DNA of 64,000 nucleotides from NCBI RefSeq assembly GCF_014859355.1, contig NZ_JACUUJ010000011.1:1-64000 (forward strand). The letters run 5' to 3'. The stretch comes from Yoonia sp. Lineage in GTDB: Bacteria; Pseudomonadota; Alphaproteobacteria; Rhodobacterales; Rhodobacteraceae. Every line of letters begins with the position of its first letter. The first letter of the stretch is position 1. The notes under the pieces were generated by a model, which saw only the letters and a program-made list of their open reading frames with translations, had not been told where the DNA came from and ran no database searches. The position numbers and the translations under genes were made by a program. Shown piece after piece: positions 7,608-15,976 of this stretch.

Positions 7608-8141
7608 ATGCCTGTGGGTGTTGTCGTGCAGCGACGCCCTGGCGTGACGCGTTGGGCCAAGTGGGCATGGAAAGTCACGGCTGTTTTGCCCGGTGCGGCA
7701 CAGGCTGACTGGGCGGTTTTGCGCGATACAGGTGATGTGGCCGAATACCACGCCGCCACCCGCCCCCTGGAACTGCACGGTGCCGAATCAGAATCCTATA
7801 TGGCCGGTCTTTCCGCGAAAATGCCCGCGCTTTATGTCGTGATGCGCCGCCGCGATGATGCGCTGCGCCCGTTTGACGTGGTCTTGGTCACAGCTTCGCC
7901 TTATGAAGCGCAGGATTATATGGATAACGGTGAGGACATCGTCGAAAAGGTCGCGATGCCGGACGGGGTGATCGGCTGGGTGCGCGAATTTACCGACCGG
8001 TTTTTCGAAGAAGAAGTGTTTATCAAGCGCCGCCGTGACAAGCAGCGCGTTGATGGTGTGCAGGACGGGATCGGCGACAGACGTATCGCGCAGCTGACGG
8101 ATGTGTATCGCGCGCCGCAGCGCAAGGGGTCGGCGGTATGA
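7608..8141 (+). CDS. DUF3305 family protein
   Basis: A 177-residue soluble protein starting MPVGVVVQRRPGVTRWAKWAWKV, the characteristic DUF3305 N-terminus; the upstream ORF extension (from 7497) lacks this character and is rejected. Arg- and Lys-rich at the C-terminus (FIKRRRDKQ). The family is found almost only next to formate dehydrogenase and DUF3306 genes in proteobacteria; its biochemical role is unknown. It overlaps the DUF3306 gene by 4 bp (ATGA) and opens the plus-strand fdh operon. Confidence 0.85.
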   Translation: MPVGVVVQRRPGVTRWAKWAWKVTAVLPGAAQADWAVLRDTGDVAEYHAATRPLELHGAESESYMAGLSAKMPALYVVMRRRDDALRPFDVVLVTASPYEAQDYMDNGEDIVEKVAMPDGVIGWVREFTDRFFEEEVFIKRRRDKQRVDGVQDGIGDRRIAQLTDVYRAPQRKGSAV

Positions 8142-8704
8142 ATGTATCGCAAACCGATTTCTGGTCGCGCCGCAAGGCAAAGGTCGCACAAGAGGCCGAA
8201 GCCGAAGAGGTTGTGCAGGACCTGCCGCAGGAAGATCTGACAGATGCGGAAATTCTGGCGAAATTCGATTTGCCTGATCCCGAAAGCCTGAAACTGGGTG
8301 ATGATATCAAGGGCTTTATGTCCAGGGCCGTGCCCGAACATCTGCGCCGCCGCGCCCTGCGAAAGCTGTGGCGCACCAATCCGGTGCTGGCCTGTTTGGA
8401 CGGTTTGAACGACTACGAAGACGATTTCACCGATGCCGCGACGGTCATGCCGGGCATGAAAACCGCATATCAGGTTGGCAAGGGTATGTTGGCCCACCTG
8501 CAGGATGTTGCGCAAAAGGCCGATGAACTGCTGGCGGCCGATGATCACGGCGTTGATCTGGATCAGGTTGAAAAGGTGCAAGATATGCCGTCATCGGACG
8601 ATGAACCGACAGTGGTGGCAAAGGCCGATGCGGCCACCGCTGAAACGCCGCAGCCTGTTGTCCGCCGGATGCGTTTTGAATTTGAACAGGATGCCACATC
8701 ATGA
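8138..8704 (+). CDS. DUF3306 family protein
   Basis: A 188-residue protein with the DUF3306 hallmark FWSRRKAKV near the N-terminus and PEHLRRRALRKLWRTNP in the middle, followed by an acidic, low-complexity tail. It has no signal peptide or membrane helix. It is always paired with DUF3305 in formate dehydrogenase loci, and here it overlaps both DUF3305 and the chaperone gene by 4 bp. A role in assembly or electron transfer to the enzyme is likely but unproven. Confidence 0.85.
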   Translation: MNVSQTDFWSRRKAKVAQEAEAEEVVQDLPQEDLTDAEILAKFDLPDPESLKLGDDIKGFMSRAVPEHLRRRALRKLWRTNPVLACLDGLNDYEDDFTDAATVMPGMKTAYQVGKGMLAHLQDVAQKADELLAADDHGVDLDQVEKVQDMPSSDDEPTVVAKADAATAETPQPVVRRMRFEFEQDATS

Positions 8705-9312
8705 CTGCGATGCCCGACATTGATCCGGTCACCCCCGAAGACCGTCTGCGGGCGGATCTTTATAATTATCTCGGGCTGATGCTGTCAGGGCCACCCGATG
8801 AAATGCTGCTGGTGCAAACGGCCGATCTTCATGGCGATGACAGCGCGCTGGGTCAGGCGATCACGCAGCTGGCGCGGGTGGCAAGGGTCTGCAAGCCAAA
8901 GGCGGTGCGCAGTGAATACAATGCGCTGTTCATCGGGCTTGGCAGGGGTGAATTGCTACCTTTTGCCAGCTATTATCTGACGGGTTTCCTGAATGAAAAA
9001 CCGCTTGCCGCCTTGCGTGCCGACATGGCGGCGCGGGGCATCGGGCGTGCGCCCAACGTGTTTGAACCCGAAGACAACATCGCGTCGCTGATGGAAATGA
9101 TGGGCGGAATGATCGTGGGCCGCTTTGCCGGCCCGCCAGCGGATCTGCAAACGCAGAAAGCATTTTTCAACAAACATATCGGATCATGGGCCGGACATTT
9201 TTTCAGCGATCTGGAAGCTGCGAAAAATTCGGTTCTTTATGCCTCGGTCGGGGCGGTGGGCCGGAATATGATGGACATCGAACGCGAGGCGTTTCGCATG
9301 ATTGCGGAGTAA
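8701..9312 (+). CDS. TorD/DmsD-family molybdoenzyme chaperone
   Basis: A 203-residue all-helical cytoplasmic protein. The core SEYNALFIGLGRGELLPFASYYLTG corresponds to the family motif E-Y-x2-L-F followed by G-x-P/L-x-P/F-x-S-x-Y. Members bind Tat signal peptides of molybdenum or tungsten enzymes and hold them back until the cofactor is inserted. The obvious clients are FdhA (Tat signal at its N-terminus) and possibly the tiny Tat protein next door. ATGA overlap with DUF3306. Confidence 0.87.
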   Translation: MTAMPDIDPVTPEDRLRADLYNYLGLMLSGPPDEMLLVQTADLHGDDSALGQAITQLARVARVCKPKAVRSEYNALFIGLGRGELLPFASYYLTGFLNEKPLAALRADMAARGIGRAPNVFEPEDNIASLMEMMGGMIVGRFAGPPADLQTQKAFFNKHIGSWAGHFFSDLEAAKNSVLYASVGAVGRNMMDIEREAFRMIAE

Positions 9313-9365
9313 TCCGTTAACAAGACGGCGGTTTGCCCGCCTTAGGAAAGAAAAGGAAGGCTCTG

Positions 9366-9551
9366 ATGGCCAACGAAAACAAAGATGGTGCAAGCCGTCG
9401 CGATTTTCTGAAACTGGGTGTCGCGGCACCGGCGGCGGTGGCAGCTGCCACAACCGGCACGGCAGCAGCGGCGCAACCGGTCGATCTGTTATCCAACAAG
9501 ATGCAGGATACCGAACACACCCGCGCCTATCTGGCCAGCGCCCGTTTTTAA
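9366..9551 (+). CDS. Formate dehydrogenase region Tat-target small protein
   Basis: A 61-residue protein with a twin-arginine motif SRRDFLKLG, an Ala-rich hydrophobic stretch ending TAAAAAQP, and a mature part of only about 25 residues (DLLSNKMQDTEHTRAYLASARF). This matches the small 'formate dehydrogenase region TAT target' family. The start is the ATG at 9366 preceded by AAGGAAG. It sits between the chaperone and fdhA. It may be an accessory subunit, a decoy or escort for Tat export, or a membrane-anchored peptide if the signal is not cleaved. Confidence 0.82.
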   Translation: MANENKDGASRRDFLKLGVAAPAAVAAATTGTAAAAQPVDLLSNKMQDTEHTRAYLASARF

Positions 9552-9564
9552 GGAATTTCGGGGT

Positions 9565-9602
9565 ATCGTCCGAAACAACGCAACCCAGCCAGCCCGGACG
9601 AT
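9565..9602 (+). other. Inverted repeat in fdhA leader (mRNA hairpin)
   Basis: ATCGTCCG and CGGACGAT are exact 8-bp complements separated by 22 nt, lying between the tiny Tat gene and the GGGAGAG ribosome-binding site of fdhA. As RNA it would form a hairpin just upstream of that site. It could tune the higher expression of FdhA relative to upstream genes, or bind protein. There is no U-tract, so it is not an intrinsic terminator. Confidence 0.45.
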
Positions 9603-9626
9603 CCGGGGCCAGCAAGGGAGAGAGAC

Positions 9627-12500
9627 ATGTTAAAGAAAAAAACCAATGGGGTCGCACGGCGCGCAAGCATCGACACACCGACCGCAAAAGGTACTGTTGA
9701 CCGCCGCACATTTCTGCGCGGTTCTGGTCTGACCATCGGCGGGTTGACCGCGATTGCCGCAACTGGCGGCACCGTCACGGCGGCAAATGCGCAGGCCGTC
9801 GATAGCGCGGTTCAGACGATCAAATCGGTCTGCACCCATTGTTCGGTCGGTTGCACCGTGGTGGCAGAGGTCCGCAACGGCGTCTGGACGGGGCAGGAAC
9901 CCGGCTGGGACAGCCCGTTCAACCTTGGCGCCCATTGCGCCAAAGGCGCGGCAGTGCGGGAACACGCGCACGGCGAACGCCGCCTGAAATACCCGATGAA
10001 GAAAGAAAACGGCGAATGGGTGCGCATCAGCTGGGAACAGGCGATTGACGAAATCGGCGACCAGATGATGCAGATCCGCGACGAAAGCGGCCCAGACAGC
10101 GTTTATTGGCTTGGCTCGGCCAAGCATAACAACGAACAGGCCTATCTGTTCCGCAAGTTTGCCTCTTATTGGGGCACTAATAACGTGGACCATCAGGCGC
10201 GGATTTGTCATTCGACCACTGTTGCGGGTGTGGCGAACACATGGGGCTATGGCGCCATGACCAACAGCTACAACGACATGCACAAGTCCAAGGCGATTTT
10301 CCTGATCGGTGGCAACCCCGCCGAGGCGCACCCTGTGTCGCTGCTGCATATGCTGAAAGCCAAGGAAGAAAACAACGCCCCGCTGATCGTCTGCGATCCG
10401 CGCTTTACCCGCACGGCAGCCCATGCGGACGAATACGTGCGTTTCCGGCCTGGTTCTGACGTAGCGCTGGTTTGGGGGATTCTGTGGCACATTTTTGAAA
10501 ACCGCTGGGAAGATGCGGAATTCATCCGCACCCGTGTCTGGGGCATGGACCAGATCCGCGACGAGGTTAAAAAATGGACCCCCGAGGAAGTGGAGCGCGT
10601 CACCGGCGCGCCGGGTGAACAACTGCGCCGCGTGGCCTTTACGCTGGCCAACAACCGCCCCGGCACTTTGATCTGGTGTATGGGCGGCACGCAGCACTCG
10701 AACGGCAACAACAACACCCGCGCCTATTGCATACTGCAACTCGCGCTGGGGAATGTCGGTGTCGCCGGTGGTGGCACCAATATTTTCCGTGGGCACGACA
10801 ACGTGCAGGGCGCAACCGACCTTGGGGTGCTGGCTGATACGCTGCCCGGATATTATGGTTTGGCCCCCGGCGCATGGGCGCATTGGGCGCGTGTCTGGGA
10901 AGAAGACCTTGACTGGCTCAAGGGGCGTTTTTCTGATGCGTCTTACGGCGACACCTCGATGATGAACCTGAACGGGATCACGGTCAGCCGCTGGATTGAT
11001 GGCGTGCTGGAAGACAAGGAAAACATCGACCAGCCAGACAACACCCGCGCCATGGTGCTGTGGGGGCATGCGCCCAACAGCCAGACCCGGCAAAAGGAAA
11101 TGAAGACGGCGATGGAAAAGCTCGACCTTTTGGTCGTGGTTGATCCATACCCGACCGTGTCTGCCGTGTTGCAGGACCGCACCGATGGTGTGTATCTGCT
11201 GCCCGCTTGCACGCAGTTCGAAACGCGCGGGTCCGTCACCGCATCCAACCGGTCGCTGCAATGGCGCGACAAGGTGGTGGAACCGCTGTTTGAATCGCTG
11301 CCCGATCACACGATCATGGCAAAGTTTTCGGAAAAATTCGGCTTCCACGACAGGATCTTCCGCAACATCGCGATTGATGAGGGCGGAGAGCCGAACATCG
11401 AGGACATCACCCGCGAATTCAACCGCGGCATGTGGACCATCGGCTATACCGGCCAAAGCCCGGAGCGGCTGAAGCTGCATATGGCCAACCAGCACACATT
11501 CGACCGCACGACGTTGCGCGCAGTGGGTGGCCCTGCTGACGGTGATACCTACGGTCTGCCTTGGCCTTGCTGGGGTACAGCGGAAATGAACCATCCCGGG
11601 TCTGCGAACCTTTATGACATGTCGATCCCTGTGGCGCAGGGTGGCATGGGTTTTCGCGCCCGTTTCGGGGTTGAACGCGACGGTGACAATCTGCTGGCTG
11701 AAGGGGTTTACCCTGTCGGGTCCGAAATTCAGGACGGATACCCTGAATTCACCATGCAGATGCTGATGGATCTGGGATGGGATGGTGACCTGACGGCGGA
11801 TGAACGCGCTGCGATCGACGCGGTGGGCGGCCCAACCGCCAACTGGAAAACCGACCTGTCGGGCGGGATCCAGCGTGTTGCGATCAAACATGGCTGCGCC
11901 CCTTACGGCAACGCCAAGGCCCGCACAGTCGTGTGGACCTTCCCCGATCCGGTGCCGCTGCACCGCGAACCCCTGTATAGCAACCGCCGCGATCTGGTGG
12001 CCGATTATCCCACCTATGAGGACCGCAAATTCTGGCGTGTGCCAACACTTTACAAATCGATCCAGGAAAACGATTTTTCGCAAGAATATCCGATCATCCT
12101 GACATCGGGGCGTCTGGTGGAATACGAAGGTGGCGGCGATGAAACCCGGTCAAACCCTTGGCTGGCCGAATTGCAGCAGGACATGTTCGTTGAAATCAAC
12201 ATCCGCGACGCCAACAACCTTGGTGTGCGTGACGGCGCACAGGTCTGGGTCGAAGGCCCCGAAGGCGGAAAGGTCAAGGTGATGGCAATGGTGACCGAAC
12301 GGGTGGGCAGTGGCGTGGCCTTCATGCCTTTCCACTTTGGTGGGCACCTTGAAGGTGTTGATTTGCGGCACAAATACCCCGACGGCGCTGACCCCTATGT
12401 CTTGGGCGAAAGCACCAACACCGCACAAACCTATGGCTATGATTCAGTGACCCAGATGCAAGAGACCAAAGCGACTCTTTGCAAAATCTGGGCAGCGTAA
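9627..12500 (+). CDS. fdhA: Periplasmic formate dehydrogenase catalytic subunit (Mo/W-bis-MGD)
   Basis: A 957-residue member of the formate dehydrogenase-N/O family. It has a Tat signal (DRRTFLRGSG, residues 25-34), so it is exported folded. Cysteines C69, C72, C76 and C104 bind the proximal [4Fe-4S] cluster. RICHST places the metal ligand as cysteine (C194) followed by the conserved histidine, so it is a Cys rather than selenocysteine enzyme. The molybdopterin guanine dinucleotide folds follow, and a dinucleotide-binding domain ends the protein. It oxidises formate to CO2 and passes electrons to FdhB. The neighbouring tungstate importer suggests W use. Confidence 0.93.
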   Translation: MLKKKTNGVARRASIDTPTAKGTVDRRTFLRGSGLTIGGLTAIAATGGTVTAANAQAVDSAVQTIKSVCTHCSVGCTVVAEVRNGVWTGQEPGWDSPFNLGAHCAKGAAVREHAHGERRLKYPMKKENGEWVRISWEQAIDEIGDQMMQIRDESGPDSVYWLGSAKHNNEQAYLFRKFASYWGTNNVDHQARICHSTTVAGVANTWGYGAMTNSYNDMHKSKAIFLIGGNPAEAHPVSLLHMLKAKEENNAPLIVCDPRFTRTAAHADEYVRFRPGSDVALVWGILWHIFENRWEDAEFIRTRVWGMDQIRDEVKKWTPEEVERVTGAPGEQLRRVAFTLANNRPGTLIWCMGGTQHSNGNNNTRAYCILQLALGNVGVAGGGTNIFRGHDNVQGATDLGVLADTLPGYYGLAPGAWAHWARVWEEDLDWLKGRFSDASYGDTSMMNLNGITVSRWIDGVLEDKENIDQPDNTRAMVLWGHAPNSQTRQKEMKTAMEKLDLLVVVDPYPTVSAVLQDRTDGVYLLPACTQFETRGSVTASNRSLQWRDKVVEPLFESLPDHTIMAKFSEKFGFHDRIFRNIAIDEGGEPNIEDITREFNRGMWTIGYTGQSPERLKLHMANQHTFDRTTLRAVGGPADGDTYGLPWPCWGTAEMNHPGSANLYDMSIPVAQGGMGFRARFGVERDGDNLLAEGVYPVGSEIQDGYPEFTMQMLMDLGWDGDLTADERAAIDAVGGPTANWKTDLSGGIQRVAIKHGCAPYGNAKARTVVWTFPDPVPLHREPLYSNRRDLVADYPTYEDRKFWRVPTLYKSIQENDFSQEYPIILTSGRLVEYEGGGDETRSNPWLAELQQDMFVEINIRDANNLGVRDGAQVWVEGPEGGKVKVMAMVTERVGSGVAFMPFHFGGHLEGVDLRHKYPDGADPYVLGESTNTAQTYGYDSVTQMQETKATLCKIWAA

Positions 12501-12513
12501 GGAGACCAATAAG

Positions 12514-13107
12514 ATGGCAAGAGCAAAGTTTCTCGTCGATGCCGAACGCTGCATTGAATGCAATGCCTGCGTGACAGCGTGTAAAAACGAACACGAAGTG
12601 CCTTGGGGCATTAACCGCCGCAAGGTGGTGACGATCAATGACGGCAAGCCGGGCGAACGCTCGATTTCGGTCGCTTGCATGCATTGTTCCGATGCGCCCT
12701 GTATGGCGGTCTGCCCGGTCGATTGCTTTTATCAGAACGAAGAAGGGATCGTGCTGCACTCCAAGGATCTGTGCATCGGGTGTGGCTACTGTTTTTATGC
12801 GTGCCCCTTTGGTGCGCCGCAGTATCCGCAGGCTGGCAACTTCGGGTCACGCGGCAAGATGGACAAATGCACCTTCTGCGCCGGTGGCCCCGAGGAAAAC
12901 CACAGCCAGGCTGAGTTCCAGAAATACGGCCGCAACCGGATCGCCGAAGGCAAACTGCCGATCTGTGCGGAAATGTGCGCGACCAAGGCCCTGCTGGCCG
13001 GTGACGGTGCCGAAGTGTCGGACATCTACCGCGAACGGGTGGTTGCCCGTGGTTTCGGGTCCGGCGCATGGGGCTGGGGCACGGCCTATCAGATGAAGGC
13101 CCAGTAA
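12514..13107 (+). CDS. fdhB: Formate dehydrogenase iron-sulfur (beta) subunit
   Basis: A 197-residue protein with sixteen cysteines arranged for four [4Fe-4S] clusters: C13/16/19/23, C55/58/63/67, C87/90/93/97 and C119/122/151/155. It wires FdhA to the cytochrome b subunit in the periplasm. It has no Tat or Sec signal, so it is expected to be exported in complex with FdhA. Unlike FdnH/FdoH it lacks a C-terminal membrane helix, as in FdhB of shorter periplasmic enzymes. It lies 13 bp after fdhA. Confidence 0.92.
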   Translation: MARAKFLVDAERCIECNACVTACKNEHEVPWGINRRKVVTINDGKPGERSISVACMHCSDAPCMAVCPVDCFYQNEEGIVLHSKDLCIGCGYCFYACPFGAPQYPQAGNFGSRGKMDKCTFCAGGPEENHSQAEFQKYGRNRIAEGKLPICAEMCATKALLAGDGAEVSDIYRERVVARGFGSGAWGWGTAYQMKAQ

Positions 13108-13127
13108 CCGCTTCGCCGACATCTCAC

Positions 13128-13151
13128 GGGGCGGCCTTTCGGGGCCGTCCC
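13128..13151 (+). terminator. GC-rich hairpin between fdhB and fdhC (attenuator or mRNA stabiliser)
   Basis: GGGGCGGCC and GGCCGTCCC pair over 9 bp (one G-U) around a 6-nt loop in the 73-bp fdhB-fdhC gap. It is followed by TTCGTCTTT, a poor U-tract. The hairpin may reduce read-through or protect the fdhAB transcript end so that fdhC is made at a lower level. It is unlikely to be a full stop because fdhC has no visible promoter of its own. Confidence 0.45.
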
Positions 13152-13180
13152 TTCGTCTTTCCAGCCACAGGATCTGACCT

Positions 13181-14383
13181 ATGCTCCGCCTGATCGCCAC
13201 TTGCCTGTTCTGCTTCATTGCCGCCGCTGCCCCCGCGCAAGACCGCGCGCCAAATGACAGCACCGTCTTGACCAACCCGGCGGTGTCGGGCCTAGAGGAT
13301 ATTTTGCGCCGTCAGCAAGCGTTGAAAACCGCCGATGGCGCAGAACGTGCCACCCAAATCGGTGATCCCGCTGTTGCATCACCCGAAACGGATCAACTGG
13401 GCACGCTTGGCGGTGCATCCGATGCCGACCTGTGGCGCGCCTATCGGTTCAATGCGGCCGATATCTACACACAGTCACGGGGTCCGGCCAGCACGACGCT
13501 GATCCAGGACAGCGGCATGTGGTGGCTGGCAGTCCGCGAAGGACCACTGGCCACTTATGGCGCATGGCTTTTGGTCGGCACGATCGGCCTGCTGGCGCTG
13601 TTCTATCTGTTGCGCGGGCGGGTGCGGATCGATGGCGAAAAGACAGGCCGCACGATCACGCGTTTCAAATCCTTTGAACGGTTCGGTCACTGGCTATTGG
13701 CGGGGTCGTTCGTTGTTCTGGGGATCACCGGGTTGATTTCGCTGTTTGGACGCAAGGTGATGATCCCGTTGTTCGGGCATGATAGTTTTTCTATCCTCGC
13801 GATTGCGTCGAAATGGGTGCACAACAACATTTCATGGGCCTTCATGATCGCGCTTGTATTGATCTTTTTCATGTGGGTGCTGGAAAACATCCCCAATCGG
13901 CTGGATCTGAAATGGATCGCCGTGGGCGGCGGGCTGTTCAAAAAGGGCGTGCACCCGCCCGCCAAGAAATTCAATGCCGGCCAAAAGGTGATATTCTGGT
14001 CGGTAATCGTGCTAGGCACCTCGATTTCGGTGTCGGGGCTGGCGCTGCTGTTTCCGTTCGAACTGCCGATGTTCGGGAAAACCTTTGGGGTGCTCAACGC
14101 GACCGGGCTGCCGGAACTGATGGGACTGGGTGTGCTGCCGACCCAACTGACCCCGCACGCGGAAATGCAGTTTTCGCAGCTCTGGCATGCCATCATGGGG
14201 TTCGTCCTGATGGCGATCATTCTGGCGCATATCTATATCGGGTCGGTTGGCATGGAAGGCGCGTTTGATGCCATGGGGTCCGGCGAGGTCGAAGAGCAAT
14301 GGGCGCGCGAACACCACAGCCTGTGGGTGGACGAGGTGAAGGCGAAAGAGACGTCTACCGCCGCAGCCACGCCAGCTGAATAA
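13181..14383 (+). CDS. fdhC: Formate dehydrogenase cytochrome b subunit (gamma)
   Basis: A 400-residue membrane protein. A cleavable signal peptide (MLRLIATCLFCFIAAAAPAQ) precedes a ~100-residue periplasmic domain, then about five membrane helices. Histidines in FGHWLL, KWVHNN, LWHAIM and LAHIYI are placed to bind two b hemes, as in FdnI-type subunits. It passes electrons from FdhB to quinone. The extended N-terminal periplasmic domain distinguishes the alphaproteobacterial and epsilonproteobacterial form from the shorter E. coli FdnI. It ends in an Ala-rich tail. Confidence 0.9.
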   Translation: MLRLIATCLFCFIAAAAPAQDRAPNDSTVLTNPAVSGLEDILRRQQALKTADGAERATQIGDPAVASPETDQLGTLGGASDADLWRAYRFNAADIYTQSRGPASTTLIQDSGMWWLAVREGPLATYGAWLLVGTIGLLALFYLLRGRVRIDGEKTGRTITRFKSFERFGHWLLAGSFVVLGITGLISLFGRKVMIPLFGHDSFSILAIASKWVHNNISWAFMIALVLIFFMWVLENIPNRLDLKWIAVGGGLFKKGVHPPAKKFNAGQKVIFWSVIVLGTSISVSGLALLFPFELPMFGKTFGVLNATGLPELMGLGVLPTQLTPHAEMQFSQLWHAIMGFVLMAIILAHIYIGSVGMEGAFDAMGSGEVEEQWAREHHSLWVDEVKAKETSTAAATPAE

Positions 14384-14395
14384 AGGATACAGATC

Positions 14396-14521
14396 ATGAA
14401 ACCGATGCTGATTGCCTTTGTCGTGGCCGGGCTGATTGCGTTTGGTGCGGATTATGGGCTGGATTATGCTGGCTTTACCTCGCAAGAACGCACAGCCGGT
14501 GCGGCGGTCCGGCTGGACTGA
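14396..14521 (+). CDS. 41-residue membrane peptide downstream of fdhC (not in ORF track)
   Basis: An ATG at 14396 opens a 41-codon frame (MKPMLIAFVVAGLIAFGADYGLDYAGFTSQERTAGAAVRLD). AAAGGA lies 8 nt before the ATG, an excellent Shine-Dalgarno, and the gap to the fdhC stop is only 12 bp, so it is probably translated from the fdh mRNA. One N-terminal membrane helix and a short polar tail are visible. It may be a small stabilising subunit of the FdhC membrane part. I do not know a named family for it. Confidence 0.65.
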   Translation: MKPMLIAFVVAGLIAFGADYGLDYAGFTSQERTAGAAVRLD

Positions 14522-14631
14522 CGCGCCACACTGCACTTGCCGGTTGTACGCGTAAAAAGTTGCGGAAGGGGCTGGTCGACAGTTTCTAAATCGTTATCGT
14601 CGCTGTGAAGCCGCGTAAGGAGACCCGCACG

Positions 14632-15783
14632 ATGACGCACCAAAACCCTATTCGCCTTGGTATGGTAGGGGGCGGCAATGACGCCTTTATCGGCGGGGTC
14701 CACCGGATTGCGGCGCGTATTGACGGGCGGTTCACGCTGGTTGCCGGGGCGCTGTCATCGACGCCAGAAAAGGCGCGCGCATCCGGTGCGGCACTGGGGC
14801 TGGACCCCGCGCGCACCTATGACGATTTCAAGGCCATGGCGATCCGCGAGGCGCGGCTGAAAGACGGGATCGCGGCGGTGGCGATCGTCACCCCCAACCA
14901 CGTGCATTATGCTGCGGCGCGTGAATTTCTCAAACGCGGCATCCACGTGATCTGCGACAAACCCCTGACCGCGACGATGGCAGACGCTCGTAAACTGGCC
15001 AAGGCCGCCCAAGACAGCGACGCGCTGTTCGTTCTGACGCATAATTACACCGGCTATCCGATGATGCGGCAGGCCCGACAGATGGTGGCCGATGGCCAGT
15101 TGGGTAACCTGAATGTGGTGCAGGTGGAATATGCCCAGGATTGGCTGACGCGGGCGGATGACAGTAAACAGGCAGCGTGGCGGACGGACCCCGCGCAATC
15201 GGGTCTGGGCGGGGCGACGGGCGATATCGGCACCCATGCGTTCAATCTGGCCAGTTTCGTCACCGGGCTGGAACTGGACAGCCTGTCGGCGGATTTGCAG
15301 GCCTTTGTCAGCGGGCGGCAGTTGGATGACAACGCCCACGTGATGCTGCGGTTCAAAGGCGGCGCGCGCGGGATGCTGTGGTGCAGCCAGGTCGCGCCCG
15401 GCAATGAAAACGGGCTGCGGTTGCGGATCTATGGCGACAAGGGCGGGCTGGAATGGGCGCAGGAAAACCCCAACCAGCTGTGGTTCACGCCCTTTGGTGA
15501 ACCCAAGCGCCTGTTGACGCGCGGCGGCGCGGGCGCGGGTGATGCGGCCAACCGTGTCACCCGTATTCCTGCTGGCCACCCAGAGGGCTATCTGGAAGGC
15601 TTTGCCACAATCTATCGCGAGGCGGCGGATGCGATTGTGGCCCATCGTGACGGGCGCGATGTGGCGGCGGATGTGACCTATCCGACCATTCAGGACGGTC
15701 TTGCAGGTATGCAATTCGTCGATGCCTGCGTGCGGTCGTCGAAACGCAACGGCGCTTGGGTAAGGCTGGTTTCAGCTGGATGA
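14632..15783 (+). CDS. Gfo/Idh/MocA-family oxidoreductase
   Basis: A 383-residue NAD(P)-dependent oxidoreductase. RLGMVGGGNDAFIG is the N-terminal dinucleotide-binding motif, ICDKPLT matches the family's E/D-K-P catalytic-region motif, and GDIGTHAFNLASF the substrate-binding histidine region. I use the ATG at 14632 because AAGGAG lies 9 nt upstream; the track's GTG at 14605 lacks a ribosome site. Members act on sugars and inositols, but this substrate is unknown. It stands alone between the fdh cluster and a small membrane protein. Confidence 0.82.
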   Translation: MTHQNPIRLGMVGGGNDAFIGGVHRIAARIDGRFTLVAGALSSTPEKARASGAALGLDPARTYDDFKAMAIREARLKDGIAAVAIVTPNHVHYAAAREFLKRGIHVICDKPLTATMADARKLAKAAQDSDALFVLTHNYTGYPMMRQARQMVADGQLGNLNVVQVEYAQDWLTRADDSKQAAWRTDPAQSGLGGATGDIGTHAFNLASFVTGLELDSLSADLQAFVSGRQLDDNAHVMLRFKGGARGMLWCSQVAPGNENGLRLRIYGDKGGLEWAQENPNQLWFTPFGEPKRLLTRGGAGAGDAANRVTRIPAGHPEGYLEGFATIYREAADAIVAHRDGRDVAADVTYPTIQDGLAGMQFVDACVRSSKRNGAWVRLVSAG

Positions 15784-15976
15784 CATGCGATCCGCAGACC
15801 GCGTGTCGATCCCGCGACGCGTTGCGCGTGCCCTTCCGCACAACGGGAATCAGTAAATCCGGTTAAAACAAAAACAATCCCATGCGACAGAACCGTTGTG
15901 CCAGCCGTTAAACTGCTGTAATCTAGCTGGGTTACGCGCAGGGTTAACTGCGGACATCACCCAAAGTTCTCATGCA

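Noticed and set aside
5421-7778. 785-residue version of the HdrA-like protein from the track
   Set aside because: The extra 130 residues cross the divergent promoter and contain no domain; the ATG at 7388 has a ribosome site.
9325-9345. Short GGCGG/CCGCC stem before the tiny Tat gene
   Set aside because: Only five base pairs in GC-rich sequence and no T-tract; expected by chance.
9630-12083. 817-residue minus-strand ORF
   Set aside because: Antisense shadow of fdhA; His/Arg/Gln-rich with no domain, a common artefact opposite GC-rich genes.
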